64,000 nt of DNA. Origin: Thalassia testudinum. Its lineage: Eukaryota > Streptophyta > Magnoliopsida > Alismatales > Hydrocharitaceae. This document shows positions 11,437 through 23,189 of this stretch, piece after piece; positions within the stretch are counted from its first letter, which is position 1, and each line of letters starts with the position of its first letter. The position numbers were made by a program, and so were the translations under genes. The notes under the pieces were generated by a model, which searched no databases, was not told the DNA's origin, and saw only the letters and a program-made list of their open reading frames with translations. Location: positions 90,796,001 through 90,860,000 of the forward strand of contig JAZHRO010000063.1 in NCBI GenBank assembly GCA_037157565.1, written 5' to 3'.

Positions 11437-11983
11437 TCTAGACGTCTAATTCCCAAATCAGACGTCTGATAAAGTATTTTAAGATGTCTGATTGTTGTTT
11501 CAGACGTCTGATACCTTTTAGGCTGGACATAGTTATTTCTATCTGATGAAATCAGACGTCCAGACCTTAGACCAGACGTCTTAGGAGACGTCTGATGGAT
11601 TTGCCAGACGTCCAATTAGTGGACCGTTGGCTGGCTTAGCATACACTCAAGAGTATGACCGTTAGAGCCTTATCAGACGTCCATAGGACTATCCAGACAT
11701 CTGATAATTGACCGTTTTGCCTCGGCTGACCCAAAATCTCTTCTCAGATATTTTCTAGCCGTTGCAATGTTTGGAAAATCCATTCCCACAGTAAAAGTAG
11801 GTTTCCAGACGTCCAGACATAGTGCCAGACATCCTATATGTCGTCTGATGGACTTGCACATGAACCCTATTTAGATCTGATTCAAGTCAGGGAGAGACCC
11901 GCCCAAAATCAGATGTCTGACCTTGAAATCAGACATCTTAAAGTGGCCTTCCAGACGTCTGATGAAATAGTTAGACATCTGAT
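11437..11983 (+). promoter_or_regulatory. S2 U3 array of AGACGTCT-type palindromes
   Basis: Eighteen or so copies of CAGACGTCTGAT-like motifs lie in 550 bp. About ten keep the exact GACGTC core; the others read GACATC, GATGTC or GTCGTC, as expected from cytosine deamination. GACGTC contains an ACGT core of the kind bound by plant bZIP factors. The array lies 110-650 bp upstream of the TATA box, the usual place for LTR enhancers. The enhancer role is inferred. Confidence 0.6.
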
Positions 11984-12088
11984 TACCCTGTCAAGTGTAA
12001 TCATTGTCCTGATTTCGGCTTGATTCTCTTGGGCTTTGTTCCCAACGGCTATAGAACCTTTCCTAAGCCTTCCAAAGCCTTCCTAAGG

Positions 12089-12104
12089 CCTCTATAAATA
12101 GAGG
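12089..12104 (+). promoter_or_regulatory. S2 TATA box inside a perfect palindrome
   Basis: CCTCTAT-AA-ATAGAGG places a TATAAATA box in the centre of a 7-bp perfect inverted repeat. It lies on the sense strand between the GACGTC array and the putative R region. Confidence 0.6.
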
Positions 12105-13337
12105 GGAGCCTTTACACACCTAGATACACAAAGAGAAACATAAGACACTTGGATACACTTAGCTACACACTTTCACACTCTTTTGTGTCCAGAAAAGATC
12201 TTGCTCTCCAAGCTTAAGCTCCATTCCCTTGAGAGCATCAAACCTTCGCGCACCCGCTCTCCCGCCGTTGTTCACGAGAGCGACATTGCGCCGTTGCGTG
12301 GCTCACGCACCCGCGTCATCGTCGACACACTCCTTGCAAAGGGGAGTTTCCTAATTCCTATAGAAGCTAGGTTTATAATTACTTTGTTGGCTCTATAGGA
12401 CTTGTTGTTTCTTTTATCTTTGTTATTTGGTTGGGTATTCGCTTTGCGAATTCCCGTCTCCTTTGTGGGACAAAATCCTTCTCGTGGAGAGAAGGGGTTG
12501 AGGAACGCTACCCTCGTACTTGTAGCGTGGTTGTACTGAGGTTGAATCACCCTCGTTTTAAAGTGATTCGGTTAGTGGATTTGATCAACTAGGTTGATCG
12601 GAAAATCCTAACTCGAGAGGGTTAGGTGGTAGTTTTCACTCGGTTTGGGTTTCCACCTAAAAATAATTGTGTACATTGTGTGATTGGTTTTCTTTGGTGA
12701 GATTGCTTTATATTTATTTCCGCATTTTATTACGTCAGCCCTCCTCGTAGGGCCAAACCTACAGAGACCAAACATTAGGTATTCTAACCCCTAGGGTAAA
12801 AGTCCTTTGAGTTAAATTGCGTCCAATTTACTTGCCCGTCAAGACTTATGATCATGTTATACGGACAATGCAAGAAGTGTGTGTATACCTCACTTACATG
12901 CACGATGTGTTGTCTTTGTAGCATGCCATAAGACTTGATCAACTTTAGTTTGGTGAAGTACTGAACTAAAGAAGGTCCTTAAAGATTTGATTACAACTTA
13001 GTTTTGCTCGTTACATGTAACCTTGTGCGGTGTAATTTCAATTGCTTCTTCCTGCTTTTCTTCGGTATACCAACTAATCTTATTTAGTTTCCTATGCTAC
13101 TCTTAATTGGGTGTTAAAGGAAATCTAGCTAAGGTGAGTATTGGGGGATATACTGGAGAAGTGCGGGGAGATACTGTCGAAATTTCATTACACTAAGGTT
13201 ACATGTAATGAGTAAACCTAAGTTGTTATCAAATCTTTGAGGATGAGCTATAAAGTAAAAATTTTAATCAAGATACACATCCTTTAGTCCTTTCCCTTTC
13301 TAATAAGTGATTTGTTTACATTAAATTTTAGGTTATA

Positions 13338-16300
13338 ATGGATAAATCTTGGGTTGGATTGCAGGATTCAGATTACATCAGATATAAGAATGGAGTAATT
13401 TCATTCTTGGATAGAGCCTGTGATGATGATAGGAAGATATTTAGGCAAGGAGATCAACTTGATAATATCTTATGCTCATGTAGAAGATGTTTGACTGGTT
13501 CCTTGCATGATCATAATACTGTGCTCGAGCACTTGATTTGTAATGGGTGGTGGCAGCATTACACTACTTAGGTAGCTCATGGAGAGGAGTTTACTGAGAA
13601 TGTCATAAATAATGAGAATACTATTGAAGAAGAGATTGGCGATGAAATTGCTGATAGTGGAGGTGAAGAAATTCAAGAAATGTCGAACCAGGTGAGAGCA
13701 AGAAAGGATATAAATACAAATGAGGAAGATTCGTTCAATTGTGATTTGTTCTATGATGCTGTTAAGGCGATTGAGGATCCTATTGCTGCCAGTGATACGA
13801 AAATGTCAAAGTTGTCGATTTTATTGAAGATGTTTTAACTAAAGGTTAACAGAGCTAGTACTAAATTCATGTAAGAAATACTTCAATTTATTGCTGAGTT
13901 GTTGAATAACCCTAATGGTTTTCAAGCTTCATGGTACGAGGCAAGGAAATATATTTGCAAGCTTAGTTTAGATCGTCAGAAGATCGGTGCATGTCTGAAT
14001 AACTGCGTTCTTTTCAAAAATGAATTTGCAAATTTAAGTAACTGTCCTGAATGTGGACATGAGAGGTATAAGGAAGGTAAAAATGAAAGTAAGAGGAAAC
14101 AACATCAGAAGGTTCTTTGTTACTTCCCACTGACACCTAGGCTTCAACGCCTTTTTATATTAACTAAAACTGCACGGTGGATGACATGGCACCAGGATTG
14201 TAAATCTCAAGATGGAAGAATACATCATCCTACTGATTCAAAGGAGTGGAAGAGATTTAATGAAAGAAATAATTGATTCACCTTAAAAGCAAGGAACGTG
14301 TGGTTGGGTCTTGTAAGCAATGGATTCAATCAATTTAAGAGTATGTACTCGTCATATTCTATATGGCTAGTGGTAATGGTCACTTATAACTTACCTCCCT
14401 GGTTGTGTATGAGATCGTCATTCATGATGCTAACCCTATTAATCCTCGGTCCAAAACAACCAGGAAATGCAATAGATGTTTATATCCAACCATTAATCAA
14501 TGAACTAAAACAATTGTGGTACACCGGCATAAAGACGTATGATGCAGAAAAGAAAGAATTTTACAATATGCATCTAACACTGATGTGGACCATAAACGAA
14601 TTCCCAACGTACACAAATTTGTCAAGTTGGAGCACTTAAGGAAAGCTTGCTTGCCCAGTCTGTATGGACAATACTCATTACCTATGACTGTCGGAAAGTA
14701 AGAAATTCTGTTATGTAGGGCATCACATATTTCTACCTATTGAACATAGATGGTGAACGTCATAGTTCAAGGGTAAATTTGATGGCAGGACGTGTCGATA
14801 TTCAAAGAAAAATCCAAAAAATAAATTTAGTACAGATTCTATCAGGTTGCCGGGTTAGGTTATAATGGAGACATTACAAGAAATGAGTGAGATACGGTTC
14901 GATTGACAATTAAATAAGATCAGACAGCCTTGAGAAATTTTAGATTTCGAAAGAAAAGCATCTACTTTATGGAGCTACTATACTGGAAAGATCTTACAAT
15001 ACATCATAATTTAGATGTTATGCATATTAAAAAGAATGTGATGGATAATATCTTAGACGTATTAAATTTGACCGATGATCCAAAGGATATGGTGAAAACA
15101 AGAAAAGACATGAAGAGTTTGGAGATACGTCTGGAGCTACATATGCATGAGGAGAATGGCTACTTCTTACCTACTATTTACAGCTTGAATCAGGACCAGA
15201 AGAGTAGACAGTTCTCCTTCTTAAAGGAAATTTGGGTGCCAGATGGTTTTTCGTCACAGCTTTCATGTTGTGTGAATGAAGCATAGAAAAAGATATCTAG
15301 CTTGAAAAGTCATGACTCCCACATTTATATCAAGTATTGTTTCCATTGGCGATATGGGGGATACTGCCTGAGCCAATTGTTGTGATTCATTCACAGAGAT
15401 GAGTAGTTTTTCAAAGCTGTTTATTCAAAGATGCTACAAAATGATACGCTAGATCACTGGGATAAACAATTAGTTATTACTCTCTGTAAGATGGAACATA
15501 TTCTTTCCTTAGCCTTCTTCAATGTAATGGTTCATCTTACATTGCATCTTACAAATGAAGCAAGAATCTGTGGACCTATACAATTTAGATGGATGTATCT
15601 CGTGGAGCGATTTTTGAAAAAGCTTAAAGATAATGTTTTGAGTAAGGCAAAGTCGGAAGGTTCAATTGTAGAAGGTTATCTCATGGAGGAATGTATAAAT
15701 TTTACTTTCATGTACATGAATGAAACAGAAAATCACTTTAATAAACTTCAAATGAACTATGAGGGGGAATACAATGATAATGATGAAGAATGTTTATCAA
15801 TTTTTTATATTAGAGGAAGGTCGATTCTTCATACAGAGTACAAGGCAATTTTAGAAAATGATAGACGTTTGGCACATCTATATATTTTAAAGTAAATTCT
15901 TGAAATTGATCCATTCTATGAGGAATTTGAACGATTACCTCATTCAAGGACATCCGAATTTGACTTCTTAGATTGGTTTAAAGATCAAGTTAATCAATTG
16001 AAAGAGGATAAGGACTCACGATGGATATCAGATTTTGATGTAATTGCTGATACACCATTACATTACGCACATTACCACTCTGGGTATATAATAAATGAGT
16101 TCAGATTCATAATAAAAGAAATTGATAATAGAAAGGTTACACAATAGGTCGGAGTTGTTGTTGATTCAAATCTTTCCATTGGTCCAGATGGTACTATGTT
16201 GAAATCAAATAAATTGTGGAGATTAACTTCAAATAAGATCGTAGAGTTGTCCTATTTAAGTGTCATTGGTTTGATGGTTTTAAAGAGGTCATTGGTTTCA

Positions 16301-16541
16301 AAATTAACAAGAAATACAATTTCTTAAGTTTAAATAGTAACTGTCAAATACTTCAGTCTGATGAACCATTCACATTGGCATATCAAGTGGTACAAGTTTT
16401 CTATGTCCTTGATAATTGCCAAAGGGGATGGGTTATACCAATAAGAACAGTACCGCACAATCATTTTGACGCACAGTCTGAAGCATACCAAGAATTAGTG
16501 GAAGGTCATATAGATTCAAATGCAGTAGATGTGGGCATCTA
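13338..16541 (+). pseudogene. CACTA-1 TNPD-type transposase (transposase-associated and Transposase_21 domains), degenerate
   Basis: The frame begins MDKSWVGLQD at 13338, followed by the CxCxxC-type zinc motif (ILCSCRRC) of the transposase-associated domain. The catalytic-region blocks follow in order: CPECGHERYKEG and PRLQRLF (14040-14160), TARWMTWH (14170), the GFNQFKSM and YNLPPWLCM blocks (14320-14410), PGNAIDVYIQPLI (14460-14500), GKLACPVC, an LDVMHIKKNVMDNILD block (15014-15060), KFFLPT-like and FLKEIWVPDGF blocks (15160-15250), then VTLCKLE-like, NEARICGPIQFRWMYLVERFL (split near 15550-15620), GYLMEECINF (15675-15705) and a C-terminal HRWGWV-like block near 16420. The enzyme family excises and integrates CACTA elements in the nucleus. 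Many stops and frameshifts (for example at 13569, 13836, 14274, 14637, 15894, 16146) make it non-functional. A donor-like site follows at 16541-16546. Confidence 0.9.
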
Positions 16542-16869
16542 AGGTTAGTAACAATTTCTTTGTTTTATTTCATTTCTGTTTAAAGCAAATTCATATTCAA
16601 ATTGAAGAAATCTTAACTTCTACTGGCATTTTCTATACACTAGAAATACCAAAACTTAAACCTAATCATGCACACATGTTTAAAATATGTTACTCTTCCT
16701 CAATATACTTTTTATTTATTTATTTTCTATGCACTGGCATTTATAATATTTTATTTAATTACTTTTGTTTTTCAAATTACAGGTTATCAGTGACGGGCAT
16801 ACTCGAAGGCTGTTATACTAAGAGGTATAATTTCAATATTTTCAATTTAATTCAATGAAACTATAGGTT

Positions 16870-17010
16870 TTTGCTAGATGTGGGGTGTACCCACTTGTGC
16901 TGCATGTTTGCCTATTTTATTTGAATGGATGTGGGGAGTACCTACTTGTTTGCTTTATATTTCATTTATTTGAATGGATGTGGGGTGTACCCACTTATGT
17001 GCTATGCAGG
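16870..17010 (+). repeat. CACTA-1 short tandem block with TGTGGGGTGTACCCAC
   Basis: Three imperfect copies of about 50 bp, each opening GATGTGGGG(T/A)GTACC(C/T)AC and separated by TTTATTTGAATG. They match single copies at 9337-9540 and 17731 in the same transposon. Confidence 0.7.
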
Positions 17011-17911
17011 TTTATAGAAAAAATTCAAATTTTAAGGGGAAACTCTGCCAAAATTTTTTAAATGACATTTATAAGATGTTGGGTGATGCTTATTTGTCAC
17101 ATCATCTTGCCATGCACTTAATCACCTCACTCTCACAATCCTAGACACACCTACTCTAGGAAACCACCACTCTAGCCTATCCATTTAGGAACCCAACCTA
17201 AGTTGAAGATGAAGGTGGAGAATGAGAAGAAGAAGGTAGAGAGAAAGACTAACCTAAGAGGGCTAGCTAGGGTTTTTGGAGAGAAGAGGAAGAAGATGAT
17301 AAAGAGAAGGAGAAGGAGGAGGAAGAAGGGATGGCTTGCATGGATGGGGTTTGGGTGTTTTATAGGAGGGGTAATTGGGAGGGAGTGGTTGCATGGAGAT
17401 GTGTTTTGGGGTGTGGTGTTTGCGTGAAGATGTGTTTTGGGTGGTAGTTGGTCATGGGTTTAGGTTTAGTTGGGAACACAAGTGGAGGAATGTTCACATG
17501 GAATAAATAGGCTTAATTATACATTCCTTAACCTCCTTGGCCACACTTCTAGGCACCTAGCCACTCACTTCTAGGACAATGACCCTCTACTTGGCCTAAG
17601 CTAGTAGAGCTTATGCCAATGAACCATACAAATTGTTGTCGATTTCCTTATTATTATTTCAATGAATGGTATTACAAGATAGAGTTATAAATATGCAAGT
17701 CCTTGTGGTTTGTCCTTGCAATTGTTTTTAATGTGGGGTGTGCCCACTTTCATTTTAATATGCAGGTTTATAGAGAAACCTCCAAATTTAAGGGGAAGCT
17801 TTGTCGAAATTTTCAAATATTTTTTTAATGTTTTCCAAACTTTTTTCATTAATGATTTATATATTAATGATTTTCAACTATATTAATTATTGCATTTTTT
17901 CCTTGTTACAA

Positions 17912-19911
17912 ATGAAGTTGTTTAAGGAAAAACCCAAAAGAAAGGGTCCCTTTGAGACAACCATCCACCCAACCTGATCCATTTCCTCAGGCTCAGCCAC
18001 CCCCCCAGCATCAGGATCCCCCCGAGTCACGTTTCGTATGACCTAGGGACCTTTCATGTTTACTACATACGAGGGGGAGGGGAAAGGGGAAGGAGATTGC
18101 TCCTACCCTACTAGAGCAAGTAGAGGATGATCCAGATTATGGAGAATCAGATGAGGAGGATGAAGATGAGAATGATGACGTGGAGGGAGAGGAGGGAGAG
18201 GAGGAGGTGGAGGAGGTGGAGGATGAGATTGTGGGGAGTACATCCCCAATTCATGTGGATCCCTTAGCAGTGGCCACAAGTTTTGGTAAGAACTCCTATA
18301 CCTTTAAGAAGTAAATTACCTATATATTTTAAAGTTTATTATAACTTCAGAAATATATAACGGATATGATTAATGTTTACGCAGGTAAAGTAAGAAGAGG
18401 ACGGGGGAAGACAAAGAATTTAGACCTCCAGCGTGTCCCCGAGGGCCTAAGAATAACAATCAAGCTTAGAACCACAAGGGAGGTAGAGAATTACCTGGGC
18501 TTCATCAGTTGAGTGGGCACAATGGTTAATTCCATTGTGCTCATTTGCTACTTCGACCGGAGGAAGATGCCTGTAGAGCCGAAGAGGCAGCTCCTCCGAC
18601 AGTTGGAGGTAACTTCTTTTATCTTAATTATTTCTTTTATAACTTTATCTTAAAATTATTATCAAGTAAGATTGACATATTCTTTTTAAATAAATGTAGG
18701 CAAATTACGATTGGGGTGACGACCCCAATGCCTCTCGATATATCTTTAAGCACATCGCTAAAATCCACAGAGATTGGAGGATGAAGACAAGAGAAATGTA
18801 ATAATTTTTAAACATTTACATTTTTATTATGTACATAATTTCATATATTATTTCTAACAATTTATATTTGGTATTTATTTTTTCTCGAACTGCAGTTCAC
18901 TCGAGGAGGCAATGGAGAATTACCCTCCTGATGTCATGCCTTAACATTGGAAGCAAGCATGTGAGCATTGGCTAAATCCCAAGACAGAGTTTAGTAAACG
19001 ATTAAAAATGATTTTATTAATTACATATATCTTAAATTCATAAAAAATATTACTATTTATATTTACAGGAGTAAGCAAGAAAAAATAAGGCCAATAGGGC
19101 CAAAGCTCCACCACAGACCCATTGTTTGGCTCGAAGGAGCATCGAGATGGTCAGGAGCTATTACGTAAGTATTGTTACTACTTCACACTTAAATATTACT
19201 TAATTTTTAAGTTATCTTAATATAATTATATCATTTTCATATTTTCATTTCGCTACACATGATGGGCGGGAAATGAATAAGATGGATATCTACAAGGTCA
19301 CCCACAGTAAGGCTGCAACTAAGGGTGCTCGTAAGTGGATTCATGAGCAATACCAGGAGAGACACGTAAGTTTCCTAAAATCAAAAAATTTATAACTTTG
19401 TATATATATTATAATAATATTTTTTAACACATTTAGGAGTAAATGGTATAGTTGGTACATCCAATCACTGATGAGACCTTCACCAGCATCCAACAACCTC
19501 TGGATCCAGAGGAAGCATTTAGGAGAGTGATGCCACCAGACGACAGTGGTTTCATTCGTAATGTGAGGAGCGCACACGTTGTCCAACTGGTATGGGAGGA
19601 AAGGTGCCCTCTCATCTAGTGTCATCGATCAGTTGCATCAAAACATCGACACACTACGGAGACGAGAGGAGGAGGAGAAGAGAGAGGTAGAGATGAAGAA
19701 TCAAATGAATGGCATGGATGATAAGCTTCAGACACTTCTATCCATTCTTCTAAAGAAGGGACAATCAGAGCATCCATCTTCATCAGATCCCAGCATCTAC
19801 AGACGAGATGATGACATGGGCGGTGTAGGTGGAGCTGGTGGCATCGGGGCAGTAACTTTTTTATTTTTATCCATTTTCTATTATGTTTTTCATGTTATCA
19901 TTTTTATGTAA
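17912..19911 (+). pseudogene. CACTA-1 TNPA-like gene (plant Ptta/En/Spm transposase family), multi-exon, degenerate
   Basis: A second plus-strand gene follows the transposase. Exons inferred from GT/AG sites are 17912-18285 (start MKLFKEKPKRKG; strongly acidic DEED/EGEE stretch), 18385-18608 (GRGKTKNLDLQ block), 18700-18797 (NYDWGDDPNASRYIFKHIA), 18896-18993, 19069-19164, about 19255-19365 (MDIYKVTHSKAATKGARKW) and 19437-19911. The last exon holds a charged, coiled-coil-like segment (about 19625-19750) and a Gly-rich tail. This order matches plant Ptta/En/Spm proteins, which bind subterminal repeats. There are stops at 17978, 18052, 18509, 18942 and 19440, and no clear acceptor AG before exon 6. 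Exon ends are approximate. Confidence 0.8.
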
Positions 19912-20059
19912 ATATTTCATTTCCAAACTTTTTATGTACTATACTTTATATTTATGAAATATAAACTTCTCTTCATTTTCATTAGTTATTTTTTTATAAA
20001 AGCAGGTCTTTTAAGTATGTTTAGTAGGTAATTCCCATTATTTTATTTTGTTTTTTAAA

Positions 20060-20608
20060 AAACCCATGCATTTGCCGTCGATTTTGAAAGAAAGCGACGG
20101 CATTAAAGTTTAACGCTAGTCACAAATATTGTACATTTATCTTCACTTATTCGAATAAGTGATGGCAAAAAATGTACATTTACCGTCACTTATTTGAATA
20201 AGCGACGACAAAAAAGAAGAGGTGTGGTTCCCCTAGAACCTTATATGCTCTTGCTTATTAGGAGAAGTGATAGCAAAAATATTTTTACCGTTGCTTATAT
20301 AAGCGACACTGTATTTATTTAAATGATGGTGAAACTTAGGAAAGGACATGCAAAGGCGGGAAAAAGTGACATACAATTGCCATCGCTTCTTTTATAAGCA
20401 ACGACAAATACAATTTTCGTCGGTTGTCAAACGACGTCAAAATATCCAATCTGTCTGGTGGTCGAACAATATTTCAACGTCAGATGTGTCCCCTAATCTA
20501 CGGGAAAAAGAAACAACGATGCTACTAACGGCATCACTTAATGGCATCAGTTAAATGGGCTTTGCCATCAGTTTCCAACCAACGACAATAATAGAAATTG
20601 TTGTAGTG
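20060..20608 (+). repeat. CACTA-1 right subterminal repeats and terminal inverted repeat
   Basis: Multiple inverted pairs of the form CCGTCACTTATTTGAATAAG and GCGACGAC (for example at 20069-20100, 20145-20167, 20180-20212, 20290-20310, 20384-20405) precede the terminal TTGTAGTG at 20601-20608. The density and mirrored orientation are typical of En/Spm ends. Confidence 0.85.
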
Positions 20609-22046
20609 CTACCCGTTCGCTTACCTGATGTGTTCTAAAATTATGAACCAAGCTAAATGTGAACCCATGTCAGGGGTGATATTAAAATACAGCTATGTCT
20701 CATAAAAAAAAAGTGTGTTTTCAGTGTTGTTTTTGGAATTAAAGTTAGGAGGAATCAAGAATTCTTGATTTTGAGGATTTATCGACTTTAAGAAATGCGG
20801 AACAATGACTTTCGGCCTAGACTCTTCAGGTTTTAACAGACTTAATTTTTCGACTAATTACCTAAATTTGGATTTATTACCCAAGTTTTTGAAGGGACTT
20901 GAAGAAAGCTTAAAGTATTAAGTCAAAAGGGTGATAAGTGAATGACTTATCTTCCCGCCCTTTGATTTGGATGGTCTTTGAGTCCCAAGCATCTTCAATT
21001 GCACTATGCATTAACTCGTCTTCTGGATGACTTTATTAAGTCCATAGTGGTCCATAAAATTTAGTCTAGGCTTGCAGATCTAATGACCTTGCCGGGTTTC
21101 TAGCTCTTAGGACTATTCATGTTTGTATGGGATGCATTTAGAATGGATAAAGGAGAGCCACTCACCTAGGAAAATGTGTTGGAGAGAAAAAATATATTTA
21201 GCTGAAAAAATCAGAAGGAAAAAAATATATATAGAAAAATTTTTTTATACATCCCACCTAATAAAAGTATCTCGCTACATATGGATGATATTCCTTTCCA
21301 TTCCTGAATAAAAACACATCACTACAAATGGGTGTTTAGCCTACAGAAAAAAAGAGGAACAAAAATAGGAAGAAAAAATTAGGAATATACATCTAGTGTG
21401 TTGACCTTGGGGTAGAAAAGTGATGGTGAGAAAGCTGTCAAATCCTATAATGGCTTAACCAAAGATAAAATTGTCTAGATGAGAGCTTAGAAATATTCTA
21501 AGGTTTATTGAATGCTAGGATTCGATTTAGTTGTCCTCTACGGTGAGTCAAACTATTTCACACACAAGATGCTAGTTTCTCACATTCACTTTAGGTCTTG
21601 GGTGGGTGGACTGCATTAGGGAAAGTTACCCTCGTGAACCAAGTCTGCGGGCTAATAGGGTTCTTGATTTAATTTGGGTGGTCCGAATTTGAGGTGGTAC
21701 TCAAGATCTGTTGAAGTCTCTGTCGTTAAGGATTTGTCTGTGATTTTTTTCGTTGGTGAAAAATCGTATTGAGGCCATCATGATCGGACGATCCTCAAAG
21801 GCCATCATGCGAGCGAGCTTCTCCTCAGTGAGCATCAAGCGTACGATCTTGACTCCATTAGAGTCGTTCATCACAAATCAGATGACCATGATTAGGGGGA
21901 CGCGGCGTGCACGCGATGGAGGCTCGCTGAGCAGTAGATCTTGATGCGATCTCAGGTACACGATGGAGATCGGATGGTTCTCACGCATCTTGGCTGGGTG
22001 GCATGGTTGAGGAGCTCTAAATGCCCTTTTTGCCCCTCACTTTACC

Positions 22047-22056
22047 TATATAAATT
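22047..22056 (+). promoter_or_regulatory. R2 LTR TATA box
   Basis: CTATATAAAT after a GC-richer stretch, about 690 bp before the LTR end on the sense strand. It is the clearest TATA box of the left nest. Confidence 0.55.
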
Positions 22057-22382
22057 TCTAGAAACCTGCCCATCTTAATCAATCACCACTGAGAACTTCT
22101 CCTCCATTTCCACCTTAAAGCTCCTCTACCTTCAAGCTCATAGTCATCCCCTTAACCACCAAAGGGGTCGATCCTTTTGCTCCCTCTGATGCCATTCCAA
22201 GGCCAGCGTAGCACTCCTCACTGGAGCACCAACAACGCCCTCTTCTCTCTACCCTTTCCTCACTTTTCTTGTACTTTTATGCTTTTATAGTAGCATAGTT
22301 GTATGCATGTCTCTAGAAACACTTACATATATTTGATATTTTGTTTGGATCATTCCTTTATTCGAAAATCAAAAAAAAAATC

Positions 22383-22580
22383 ATGGCAGTACTAGAATGC
22401 ATACACAATTTAGCACTTGATGTAAACACCATTGGTTGTCTTCACATTGTAGAAATTGTGCGTATGGACACACACGCATTTACATTCATCATTTTCCTTA
22501 TGCATGTGCACGTTGTTCGTGTTAACAACAGTACCGGTGAGATGTATTTACGTAACTTGGAAGCCGGGCTACGTTTCTAG
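22383..22580 (+). CDS. Short LTR-encoded reading frame, 65 codons, function unknown
   Basis: This open frame downstream of the R2 TATA box starts MAVLECIHNLALDV and ends in RNLEAGLRF. A related frame is found in S4 on the minus strand (45448-45639). Both share spaced residues: M-V-LE at the start, a central TH-F-F-I-L-H-HV and RVNN--G near the end. It is not a known family to me. It could be a small leader peptide or just two copies of homologous LTR sequence that happen to be open; expression is not shown. Confidence 0.35.
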   Translation: MAVLECIHNLALDVNTIGCLHIVEIVRMDTHAFTFIIFLMHVHVVRVNNSTGEMYLRNLEAGLRF

Positions 22581-22739
22581 GTTGATTTATGAGCAAGTGA
22601 AATCAGAGTCTTTTCGCCAATTTCGCCTCCCTGAGATCGACTGGGACTCACAACAAGTTTTTTTATAAGTTTTGTTTAAGTTCGATTTCACATCCATTTT
22701 ACGACGAAAGTAATCATTTTTCATGCTTTTGGCATAACA

Positions 22740-23189
22740 GGTTCCAATTTCAAGAAGACGGTGGAATGAAATAATATGAAATTACATGCTTTGAGAATTA
22801 TTGTACTTTTAAATTGTGAAAATGAACAAAAACTCAAAAAATGATGTGCTTTACCATGCATGAATGTAAAGGACGTGGTCCCTATCATATACACTGGCAT
22901 TTAATGTGTTAATTTGTTGAATGGGCCCTGCACATGAGAAGTAACACAAGTATTGTTATGTGGTGGGTCTCATCGCTAGTTAAGTAGCAACCACCACTTC
23001 TGTGTGAAGAAATCACATGTGATTTTTTATTTTGAATGGAAATGCACAAATGATTTTTATTTTGAATGGAAATGCACCAATGATTTTTTATTTTGAATGG
23101 AAACGCGTAGGTGACTTTTGGTTCTAAAGCAAAATGCACTAGTGATTATTGGTTTTGCATTGGTGATTTTTGGTTGGATTGGTGATTTT
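22740..23189. other. Intergenic DNA with a 30-bp minisatellite
   Basis: This lies right of the R2 LTR. The first 280 bp hold nothing recognisable. At 23020-23111 there are three tandem copies of 30-31 bp opening TGATTTTTTATTTTGAATGG, followed by degenerate partial copies to about 23185. Confidence 0.75.

Larger units (their letters stand above)
11029..12763 (+). mobile_element. S2: solo LTR of copia-like type inside CACTA-1, 1,735 bp
   Basis: The unit starts TGTTGGTGCTAGAGCACC and ends GGCCAAACCTACA. It is flanked by GAGGC (11024-11028) and GAGAC (12764-12768), a 5-bp target duplication with one transition. The interrupted host sequence rejoins to match the paralogous CACTA-1 segment at 10160-10222, which confirms the ends independently. 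The start TGTTGGTGCT...GCACC followed by TTTGTTTTGATGAT is typical of plant Ty1/copia LTRs. No internal coding region remains. U3 carries a dense GACGTC motif cluster, and a TATA box sits at 12092-12099. Confidence 0.85.
8259..20608 (+). mobile_element. CACTA-1: En/Spm-type DNA transposon, 12.35 kb
   Basis: The left end is CACTACTAGAAAAATAG (8259) and the right end, read inward on the minus strand, is CACTACAACAATTTCT (from 20608). These are the CACTA termini of En/Spm elements. Flanking trinucleotides are CGA (8256-8258) and CTA (20609-20611), compatible with a 3-bp target duplication with one change. Subterminal regions are packed with inverted GTCGCTT/AAGCGAC motifs. Inside are a degenerate TNPD-type transposase (13338-16541) and a multi-exon TNPA-type gene (17912-19911), both plus strand, and the nested solo LTR S2. 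Without S2 the element is about 10.6 kb, usual for an autonomous CACTA. Stops in both genes show that it is inactive. Confidence 0.9.
20612..22739 (+). repeat. R2 3' LTR, second part
   Basis: Continuation of the R2 LTR after CACTA-1, ending TTTTGGCATAACA at 22739. The end was set by similarity to S4 in reverse: both share a CGCCTCCCTGAGATC-like block with GGGACTCA and an AT-rich tail (22626-22739 here, 45297-45395 there). The reading across the CACTA gap is supported only by size (about 2.3 kb in total, as in S4) and by the matching target-site trinucleotides. Confidence 0.65.

Noticed and set aside
17203..17427. Lys/Arg-rich frame of 74 codons in CACTA-1
   Set aside because: A purine-rich stretch between the two transposon genes, without splice signals or similarity to either.
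22970..23111. CRISPR-like array of about 30-bp repeats
   Set aside because: The repeats are directly adjacent with no unique spacers, and the context is a plant nuclear genome. It is a minisatellite.
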